DNA of 5,043 bases, taken from positions 1 through 5,043 of the forward strand of contig JADHLS010000510.1 of NCBI GenBank assembly GCA_016780605.1, read 5' to 3'. The stretch's first letter is position 1. Each line of letters opens with the position of its first letter. The position numbers were made by a program, and so were the translations under genes. This document shows, in pieces, positions 1-5,043 of the stretch. Below the pieces are notes generated by a model, which saw nothing but the letters and a program-made list of their open reading frames with translations, had not been told where the DNA came from and made no database searches. This DNA is from Reyranella sp. (GTDB lineage Bacteria > Pseudomonadota > Alphaproteobacteria > Reyranellales > Reyranellaceae).

Positions 1-699
1 GGCGCTGATGGGAGCGCCCATGGCCTTCAGAGCGCTGCGCTGCTCGGCGACGGGCACGCGCAGGACGGCGTCCTCGATCTTGGCGAGCTTGACGAAGGCG
101 GGGGTCGCGAACACGCGGGTGACCCAGGCCGCCGTCTTTGGCCAGCGCGTGGCGTCGATCTGGAATCGCACGAAGGCAGCGGTGCGGAAGAACGCGGCGA
201 TGGCAATGTCGGCGACCGACAGGGCGCCGAAACGGAAGCCGTCTGCCGGCGCCTCCTCCTCGAGGTAGTCGAGCACGGCCGGGATCTCCTCCTTGAGGGT
301 ACGCTCGACCATCTCGCGATCGCCCTTCTCGCCCCACACCGAAGGACGGATGGCGATCTGATTGAAGTAGCGCCAGATGAAGACATCGCCCATGCGGGTA
401 TCGGCGAATTCCTCCAGCCAGCGGCCGCGGGCGCGGTCGGCGATGTCCTTCGGGAAGAGCGCGGGATCGGGTTGCTTGTCCTCGAGGTACTGGCAGATCA
501 CCGAGGAATCAGACAGCACCAGATCGCCGTCGACCAGCACGGGAATACGCCGCAGCGGGCTCAGCTTGGAGAACCGGTCATTGCCGAAGAACGGCACGAT
601 ATGGTCGACTTCGTAAGGCATGCCCTTCACCTCCAGGCACGCCAGCACCTTGCGCACGTACGGCGAGAGATAGCTGCCGACGATCAGGACCGGCTTCAT
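1..699 (-). CDS. Glutathione S-transferase-like protein (3' end outside window)
   Basis: This is an open frame of 233 codons without a stop, reading leftward off the window, so the C-terminus is missing. Few residues are probably lost, since cytosolic transferases of this type are usually about 200-240 residues. The N-terminal thioredoxin-fold domain (about 1-75) starts MKPVLIVGSYLSPYVRKV; Ser9, Tyr10 and Ser12 are candidates for activating the glutathione thiol. RIPVL (51-55) carries the conserved cis-proline Pro53, and DSS (64-66) matches the glutathione gamma-glutamyl binding site. The helical C-terminal domain follows (about 85 onward) and has the SxxD N-capping box, SVAD at 161-164. The family conjugates or transfers glutathione in the cytoplasm; the substrate cannot be told from sequence. 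The ATG overlaps the TGA of the upstream VOC gene as ATGA, so translation is probably coupled and the two proteins probably work on related chemistry. Family assignment is firm; class and substrate are open. Confidence 0.9.
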   Translation of the reverse strand, partial: MKPVLIVGSYLSPYVRKVLACLEVKGMPYEVDHIVPFFGNDRFSKLSPLRRIPVLVDGDLVLSDSSVICQYLEDKQPDPALFPKDIADRARGRWLEEFADTRMGDVFIWRYFNQIAIRPSVWGEKGDREMVERTLKEEIPAVLDYLEEEAPADGFRFGALSVADIAIAAFFRTAAFVRFQIDATRWPKTAAWVTRVFATPAFVKLAKIEDAVLRVPVAEQRSALKAMGAPISA

Positions 700-1448
700 A
701 CAAGGTTGATCCGGCAGCCGCAGACTTCGACCTGTGCCGGACCGTGCTGCTTGTGGCGCTTTTTGGCGGCAGCCAGCACGCGCTCCCGGTCGACGACCTT
801 GACGTCGTAGGCCGAGACGCCCGGTCCGCGCCCGTCGACGATCGGCGTGAAGCGGATCTCGCCGTCGTCGTCGAGCATGATGATATCGTCCTTGACCGGA
901 CGATTGAGCAGCTTCGACCAGTGGGCCGCAGCCTTGTCCGGATCCTCGGCCTGGATCTCCACGCCGGCGAGCCCGTTGGTGACGTCAGAGCGTGCGTGCT
1001 TCAGCCAGTCCTTCTCGGCCGGCGGCCACCACAACTTGGGATCGACGCCCGGCGGCGCAAAGGTCGTGTCGAGCGACAGCAGCACGCCCGATGTGTCCGA
1101 CGGATGGAAGTGCGTGTAGTTGTATTCCGGCAGGTCCTTCTGGGCGACGGCGCGCACGCCGAGGCCCGTCACCCGCGCCCGCTCGGCCTTGGCGTCGGGC
1201 ACCTGGATGATCACCATGTAGCCGCCGTCGCCCTTGCGACGCTCGATGTAGCGGCCGGCCGAGGTGCCTGGCTGGCTCGGCGTCACGATCTCGAGGAAGT
1301 CGTGGCCGATCGGGCAGACGACATTGACCAGGCCCCACTTGGCGACACCGAGATCGCGATAGGCCACCTCGATCCCCAGGATGTCGCACAGTTCCTCGCG
1401 CGAGCCTTCGAGATCCTTGCAGACGAAGACGCACTGACGAAGCTTCAT
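696..1448 (-). CDS. VOC superfamily (glyoxalase-like) protein
   Basis: This 250-residue protein has the vicinal-oxygen-chelate fold built from repeated beta-alpha-beta-beta-beta modules. Residues 1-60 form the first module (LRQCVFVCKDLEGS then DFLEIVTP at 50-57, with the typical Glu53). Residues 76-130 form the second, including GYMVIIQVPD and the His-rich YTHFHPSD at 111-118. Residues 157-220 form a further module (GLAGVEIQAEDPDKAAAHW), making the protein longer than a single-domain glyoxalase. VOC proteins include metal-dependent isomerases, epimerases, dioxygenases and thiol transferases. His113, His115 and Glu53 are possible metal ligands, but I cannot assign them with certainty. The start at 1448 is preferred over an in-frame codon 10 residues upstream because a good Shine-Dalgarno lies 7 nt before it and the fold starts at once. 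The stop overlaps the start of the transferase gene, indicating an operon. A glutathione-linked reaction is plausible from that pairing but is inference. Confidence 0.85.
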   Translation of the reverse strand: MKLRQCVFVCKDLEGSREELCDILGIEVAYRDLGVAKWGLVNVVCPIGHDFLEIVTPSQPGTSAGRYIERRKGDGGYMVIIQVPDAKAERARVTGLGVRAVAQKDLPEYNYTHFHPSDTSGVLLSLDTTFAPPGVDPKLWWPPAEKDWLKHARSDVTNGLAGVEIQAEDPDKAAAHWSKLLNRPVKDDIIMLDDDGEIRFTPIVDGRGPGVSAYDVKVVDRERVLAAAKKRHKQHGPAQVEVCGCRINLV

Positions 1449-1455
1449 CGTTTCA

Positions 1456-1461
1456 CTCCCT
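1456..1461 (-). promoter_or_regulatory. Ribosome binding site deciding the VOC gene start
   Basis: On the minus strand AGGGAG lies 7 nt before the ATG at 1448. This supports that start rather than the longer in-frame option that begins at 1478. Confidence 0.7.
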
Positions 1462-1491
1462 AACCTCTTGTTTGTCACCTATGGTACGCCC

Positions 1492-2421
1492 ATGCGGACC
1501 GTGTGGACCATGGGCTTCGTGGCGGCGGCCGCCCTCTCGTTCTGCTTCCCGGATTTCATCGTCTTTCGCTTCACCCAGGCCGTGATCTGGGCGATCGCGC
1601 TGACGGGCCTTGTGATCCTGTGCGGCGTAAGCGGCCAGTTCTCCTTCGCCCAGGCCGCGCTGTTCGGCCTGGGCGGCTACAGCGCCGCCATGGTCGGCGC
1701 GCACACGCCCTTGCCGGTCTATTGGGGCCTGCCCGTCGCGCTGCTCGCGGGCTACGCGGCGGGCTGGGGGCTCGGCCGTATCGCCGGCGGCCACAGTCTG
1801 TGGACCCAGGCGCTGGTGACCTACGCCTTCGCCATCGCCTTCCCGCAGTTGCTGCGCTGGCGGCTGATCGAACGCTGGACCGGCGGCGTCGGCGGACTCT
1901 ATCTCGATTTCCCGACCCCGCCCGTCGACTGGCTGGGCAACGACCGCTGGAATTTCCTGATGGCGCTCGCGATCCTGGCCTTCGGCGCATGGTTCGCTGC
2001 CAACCTGATCGCGAGCCGCTCGGGCCGCGCGCTGATGGCGGCGCGCGACAACGATCTTGCCGCGGCGGCGCAGGGCATCCGAGTCGTCCAGATGCGCGCC
2101 GCGGCGTCGGGCGTGGCCGGCGCGTATCTAGCGATCGCGGGCTGCCTCTCGTCCTACCAGTTCGGCTATGTCGGCCCGGGCACCTACGGCTTCGCGCTGT
2201 CGGTGCAGATGCTGTTCGGCATGGTGGTCGGCGGCATGTACGCGCCCGCCGGCGCCATCGCCGGCGGGCTGTTCCTGCAATTCTTCCCCGACGTCGTCGC
2301 CGGGTTGGGCAAGGGCCTGTCCGGACTGATCTATGCCGTGCTGCTGATCGCGGCGATGGTGCTGATGCCGCGGGGCATCGCTGGATTGCTGCGCGGCCTG
2401 CGCATCAGTGCCTGGCGTTGA
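1492..2421 (+). CDS. Branched-chain amino acid-type ABC transporter permease (LivM family)
   Basis: A 309-residue, very hydrophobic inner-membrane protein with roughly eight to ten predicted membrane segments (for example 29-45, 77-98, 154-173, 204-222, 232-263, 276-293). The LivM signature is clear: SGQFSFAQAALFGLGGY (47-63). The cytoplasmic coupling loop GRALMAARDNDLAAAAQGI (178-196) contacts the ATPase. GGMYAPAGAIAGG (247-259) and the C-terminal MPRGIAGLL (292-300) are also typical. LivM pairs with LivH as the channel of transporters for branched-chain amino acids, amides, urea or aromatic acids; the substrate here is unknown. No LivH, ATPase or binding-protein gene is adjacent: the left neighbour is divergent, the right neighbour convergent. 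The segment around 96-121 (RIAGGHSLWTQALVTYAF) departs from the usual RLRG-YFA-TLAF pattern. The start is uncertain: ATG at 1492 is chosen, with TTG at 1468 and ATG at 1510 as alternatives, and none has a clear Shine-Dalgarno. The 3' end overlaps the convergent transferase by 17 bp. Confidence 0.88.
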   Translation: MRTVWTMGFVAAAALSFCFPDFIVFRFTQAVIWAIALTGLVILCGVSGQFSFAQAALFGLGGYSAAMVGAHTPLPVYWGLPVALLAGYAAGWGLGRIAGGHSLWTQALVTYAFAIAFPQLLRWRLIERWTGGVGGLYLDFPTPPVDWLGNDRWNFLMALAILAFGAWFAANLIASRSGRALMAARDNDLAAAAQGIRVVQMRAAASGVAGAYLAIAGCLSSYQFGYVGPGTYGFALSVQMLFGMVVGGMYAPAGAIAGGLFLQFFPDVVAGLGKGLSGLIYAVLLIAAMVLMPRGIAGLLRGLRISAWR

Positions 2422-3031
2422 CCGGCGTGGCGAGCAGCGACGGGCGGTCGCGATGGCGGTCGAACAGGGCGTCGAGCTTGCGGCGCCCGCGCCAGGGCAT
2501 GATCTCGCGCGCCTCGCAGAAAGCCACCGGACAGAGGAAGGCGATGTCCATGATCGAGAACCAGCCCGGCGCGAAGCCGTCGTCGGTCACGCGCTCCTCC
2601 AGCCAATCGAGGCAGCGCTCGATGCGGATTCTCTGGCGCGCGAGGTAATCGGAATTTTCCGGCGTGATCTTGTCGCTGCTCATCAGCCGGATATTGACGA
2701 TGCTCGACCCGAGGGTCGCGAGCGTGGCGAGCACGGTGGCGTCGTCCCAATGGCGATCCGGGCGCGTCATCCACGGCGAGAGCGGAGGCAACGACGGCGA
2801 GTCCGGCCTGGACTCCGGATAGGTCTTCAGCAGGTAGTCGACGATGAGGTCGGACTCCCATAGCCGGCGCCCGCCGTCATCCAGCACGGGTATCGCGAGC
2901 GTCGGCCCCAGCGCCTCCTCGACGGGGCGCAGGCGATCCTGGATGTCGACCTCGTAGGCCAGCCCCTTCTCGGCAAGAACGATGCGGACCTTGCGCGCGA
3001 AGGGCGAGCCGTTGGAGCAGTAGAGCTTCAT
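2405..3031 (-). CDS. Glutathione S-transferase-like protein
   Basis: A complete 208-residue cytosolic transferase. The thioredoxin-fold N-domain begins MKLYCSNGSPFARKVRIVLAEKG, a pattern shared with bacterial YibF-like and related transferases; Cys5, Ser6 and Ser9 are candidates for the thiol-activating residue. IPVL (47-50) gives the cis-proline Pro48, and ES (59-60) is the glutathione gamma-glutamyl site. The C-terminal helical domain (about 90-208) contains SIMD (159-162), the SxxD capping box. The segment before the cis-proline reads LGPTLAIPVL rather than the common NPLGKIPVL, a small departure. An in-frame TAA at 3050-3052 rules out any start far upstream of 3031. There is no good Shine-Dalgarno next to this ATG: the nearest purine-rich run, GAGGTG, is 23 nt away inside the palindromic repeat. 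The gene may be transcribed with the crotonase on its 5' side. Its 3' end overlaps the permease gene by 17 bp. Substrate unknown. Confidence 0.9.
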   Translation of the reverse strand: MKLYCSNGSPFARKVRIVLAEKGLAYEVDIQDRLRPVEEALGPTLAIPVLDDGGRRLWESDLIVDYLLKTYPESRPDSPSLPPLSPWMTRPDRHWDDATVLATLATLGSSIVNIRLMSSDKITPENSDYLARQRIRIERCLDWLEERVTDDGFAPGWFSIMDIAFLCPVAFCEAREIMPWRGRRKLDALFDRHRDRPSLLATPVNARH

Positions 3032-3051
3032 GCTGTGGCAGCGCGGCTTTT

Positions 3052-3210
3052 ATTCACCTCCCCCGTCATACGGGGGAGGCAGGGAGGGGGAAGGCCTCGA
3101 CGAGACCTCATGAAAGTCAACGATCATGATCTGAAACATGCCGGCAGCGCGACTGGGGCTCTCCCCCTCCCTACCCTCCCCCGTGTGACGGGGGAGGAGA
3201 AGAGGTGAAT
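3052..3210. repeat. Nested palindromic intergenic element (MITE/REP-like)
   Basis: The 178-bp gap between the crotonase stop and the transferase start is almost filled by one large inverted repeat. The outer arms begin ATTCACCT (from 3052) and end AGGTGAAT (to 3210). Each arm holds its own perfect hairpin with a 10-bp stem, CCTCCCCCGT pairing with ACGGGGGAGG: at 3057-3079 (loop CAT) and 3175-3197 (loop GTG). Inside the hairpins the complementarity continues through AGGGAGGGGGA (3081-3091) and its partner (3162-3172). The right arm has 8 extra bases between the outer tip and its hairpin. The unpaired core (about 3096-3157) contains the 10-bp palindrome GATCATGATC at 3122-3131. The right tip shares one base with the crotonase stop codon. 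In RNA it would fold into a long branched stem and could protect the upstream mRNA, attenuate read-through or act as a terminator. Short palindromic mobile elements of this design are common in alphaproteobacterial genomes; that this one is multicopy is inference. Confidence 0.85.
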
Positions 3211-4001
3211 CAATACCCCTTGAACACCGGTGCGCGCTTTTCGACAAAGGCGCGGGCGGCTTCCTTGTGGTCCTCGGTCTCGCCGGTGCGAATCATGCGG
3301 GCGGCCTCGGAGTCGAGCGCCTCGGAGAGCGTGCCCTCCTCCGCCACCTTCATGTTCTTCTTCACGTGCCACCACGCGACCCGCGGACCGGCGGCGAGCT
3401 TCTTGGCAAACGTCATCGTCTCGCTGTCGAGGTTGGCGTCGTCGATCACGCGATTGGCCAGCCCCAGCTTCTCGATCTGCTCGGCGTTCAGGATCTCGGC
3501 GGTGAAATAGAGCTCGCGCGCCTTGGCGGTGCCGACGAGCTTGTGCAGGAAATAGTGCGAGCCGAAGTCGCCCGAGAAGCCCACCTTGGCGAAGGCCGTG
3601 GTCATGCGCGCGCTCTTGCCGGCAAACCGCATGTCAGCCGCCAGCGCCAGCGACAGTCCCGCGCCCGCGGCCACGCCGTTCACCATGGCGATGGTGGGCT
3701 TGCCCATCTCGTGCAGCAGCTCGGACACCTTCATGCGGATGCGGATGTCGTGGACCTTGTCCTCGTAGGTCTTGTCCTGGTCGCGGCCGGCCGCCATCGA
3801 CTTCACGTCACCGCCGGCGCAGAACGCCTTGTCGCCCGCGCCACGCACCACCACGCAGCCGATGTCGCGCGAGCCCGCCGCCTCGTTCAGCGCGTCGGTC
3901 AGGCTGTTCATCATGTCGCGCGACAGGGCGTTCATCGCGTCGGGACGGTTCAGCGTGATCTTCATGACGCCGTCTTCGACGGATTTCAGCAGGTGAGACA
4001 T
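3210..4001 (-). CDS. Enoyl-CoA hydratase/isomerase (crotonase) family protein, probable isomerase type
   Basis: A complete 263-residue crotonase. The N-terminus reads VEDGVMKITLNRPDAMNALS, the usual first strands. FCAGGD (60-65) and GAG (113-115) form the CoA site and oxyanion hole. The two glutamates used for water addition in classical hydratases align with Ser117 (in GAGLSLALAAD) and Phe137 (in MTTAFAKVGF), so simple hydration is unlikely. Asp145 in GFSGDFGSHYFL falls at the acidic position used by enoyl-CoA isomerases and PaaG-type isomerases. A double-bond shift or ring isomerisation on an acyl-CoA is therefore more likely; this is inferred from my own alignment by eye. The C-terminal helical part ends FVEKRAPVFKGY, typical of the family. 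A strong GGAGGA lies 5 nt before the ATG. The gene is divergent from a second crotonase and upstream of a transferase on the same strand, with a palindromic element between. Substrate and pathway (fatty, aromatic or terpenoid acid) cannot be assigned. Confidence 0.92.
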   Translation of the reverse strand: MSHLLKSVEDGVMKITLNRPDAMNALSRDMMNSLTDALNEAAGSRDIGCVVVRGAGDKAFCAGGDVKSMAAGRDQDKTYEDKVHDIRIRMKVSELLHEMGKPTIAMVNGVAAGAGLSLALAADMRFAGKSARMTTAFAKVGFSGDFGSHYFLHKLVGTAKARELYFTAEILNAEQIEKLGLANRVIDDANLDSETMTFAKKLAAGPRVAWWHVKKNMKVAEEGTLSEALDSEAARMIRTGETEDHKEAARAFVEKRAPVFKGY

Positions 4002-4006
4002 CGGCT

Positions 4007-4012
4007 TCCTCC
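4007..4012 (-). promoter_or_regulatory. Ribosome binding site of the minus-strand crotonase
   Basis: GGAGGA on the minus strand lies 5 nt before the ATG at 4001. It is a near-ideal site and fixes the start of this gene. Confidence 0.8.
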
Positions 4013-4103
4013 GGGATTGCAGATCGAGGGTGTTGCGGCGAATGTTTCGTAAACCACGCGGTCGCGCAACGGCATTCGGTCTTGCGGAGCGGAACGGAAA
4101 GGT

Positions 4104-4109
4104 GAGGAA
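4104..4109 (+). promoter_or_regulatory. Ribosome binding site of the plus-strand crotonase
   Basis: GAGGAA ends 5 nt before the ATG at 4115 and supports that start. Confidence 0.75.
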
Positions 4110-4114
4110 ACATC

Positions 4115-4954
<840 letters not shown>

Positions 4955-4966
4955 TCTTGCCGGACC

Positions 4967-5043
4967 GCGGGCCTCCAGGCCCGCTCATATTGGAGCGCGG
5001 ACCTCCAGGTCCGCATCATGATCATGAGCGGACCCGGAGGTCC
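4967..5043. repeat. Array of short GC-rich hairpins (REP-like), cut by window edge
   Basis: Three similar palindromes start about every 30 bp after the crotonase stop. The first (4967-4984) pairs GCGGGCCT with AGGCCCGC; the second (4997-5014) pairs GCGGACCT with AGGTCCGC. In the third (from 5028) GCGGACC pairs with GGTCC before the window ends. The second and third units flank a perfect 12-bp palindrome and look like inverted copies of each other, the arrangement seen in paired REP elements. The stem difference between units 1 and 2 is compensatory (G-C pair changed to A-T pair), which argues that the hairpin itself is maintained. The first hairpin could act as a terminator or 3' mRNA-stabiliser, but there is no T-run after it. 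Multicopy status is inferred. Confidence 0.8.
5016..5027. repeat. Perfect 12-bp palindrome between hairpin units
   Basis: TCATGATCATGA reads the same on both strands and sits at the centre of the inverted pair formed by the second and third hairpin units. It may be a spacer of the repeat element or a protein-binding dyad; nothing else here decides between these. Confidence 0.6.

Larger units (their letters stand above)
4002..4114. promoter_or_regulatory. Divergent intergenic region between two crotonase genes
   Basis: This 113-bp gap must hold the 5' signals of both crotonase genes. It includes their Shine-Dalgarno sites and an imperfect dyad, GTTGCG at 4032-4037 and CGCAAC at 4065-4070, about midway between the genes, which could be a shared operator. 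On the minus strand TTGCGC (4065-4070) and AACATT (4042-4047) are 17 bp apart but match the sigma-70 hexamers poorly. The role as a promoter region follows from gene orientation; the operator is a weak guess. Confidence 0.45.

Noticed and set aside
744..1463. A 239-codon plus-strand open frame antisense to the VOC gene
   Set aside because: High-GC antisense shadow: Arg/Asp/Val/His-rich translation, no domain, and the opposite strand has a recognisable fold with a ribosome site.
1503..2648. A 381-codon plus-strand open frame, longer than the permease it overlaps
   Set aside because: It is the +1-shifted shadow of the permease gene. Its translation is Arg/Gly/Ala-rich without any family signature, while the permease frame has clear LivM motifs.
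3057..3197. Possible CRISPR repeats from the two similar GC-rich hairpins
   Set aside because: There are only two copies, in inverted orientation, with no regular spacers or cas genes; it fits a palindromic element instead.
3050..3247. A 65-codon minus-strand open frame across the palindromic element
   Set aside because: It is made almost wholly of translated repeat sequence and overlaps the crotonase 3' end in another frame. Such peptides are typical spurious calls in repeats.
3267..4052. A 261-codon plus-strand open frame antisense to the left crotonase
   Set aside because: Low-complexity His/Arg/Val/Leu-rich translation opposite a well-conserved crotonase; no ribosome site or family motif.
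4042..4070. Sigma-70 promoter for the left crotonase (TTGCGC, 17 bp, AACATT)
   Set aside because: Only about half the hexamer positions match consensus, which is expected by chance in a gap of this size; kept only as a mention.
4967..4984. Firm rho-independent terminator call for the right crotonase
   Set aside because: The hairpin is suitable in position and stem, but no T-run follows and it belongs to a periodic repeat array, so I report it as repeat only.

Overview
The window is high-GC DNA with densely packed, short-gapped genes. The content (crotonases, non-classical glutathione S-transferases, a glyoxalase-fold protein, a LivM-type permease, and palindromic intergenic repeats) suggests a metabolically versatile proteobacterium. 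An alphaproteobacterium of the Rhodospirillales or Hyphomicrobiales type is the best guess. That placement is inferred from style and gene families only; there is no rRNA or other marker gene here.

Layout from left to right: a glutathione S-transferase-like gene on the minus strand that runs off the left edge (1-699); a two-module VOC/glyoxalase-fold protein on the same strand, whose stop overlaps the transferase start as ATGA (696-1448); a plus-strand LivM-type inner-membrane permease (1492-2421), only 43 bp from the divergent VOC gene; a second glutathione S-transferase-like gene on the minus strand (2405-3031), whose 3' end overlaps the permease by 17 bp; a nested palindromic repeat (3052-3210); a minus-strand crotonase (3210-4001); a 113-bp divergent intergenic region; a plus-strand crotonase (4115-4954); and a row of short GC-rich hairpins that continues past the right edge (4967-5043).

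The genes look like accessory catabolic or detoxification metabolism: acyl-CoA double-bond chemistry by two crotonases, glutathione-dependent or related chemistry by two transferases and the VOC protein, and uptake of an amino acid-like or carboxylate substrate by the permease. No common substrate can be read from the sequence. The VOC-transferase pair is very probably one translationally coupled operon. The right-hand crotonase and second transferase on the minus strand could be co-transcribed through the palindromic repeat. The permease is a one-gene unit in this window, without its usual LivH, LivF, LivG or binding-protein partners.

I see no phage, toxin-antitoxin, CRISPR, RNA-gene or clearly new multi-gene system. 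The most distinctive non-coding structures are the two unrelated palindromic repeats. The most interesting protein-level point is that both crotonases lack the paired hydratase glutamates but keep an acidic residue at the isomerase-type position.
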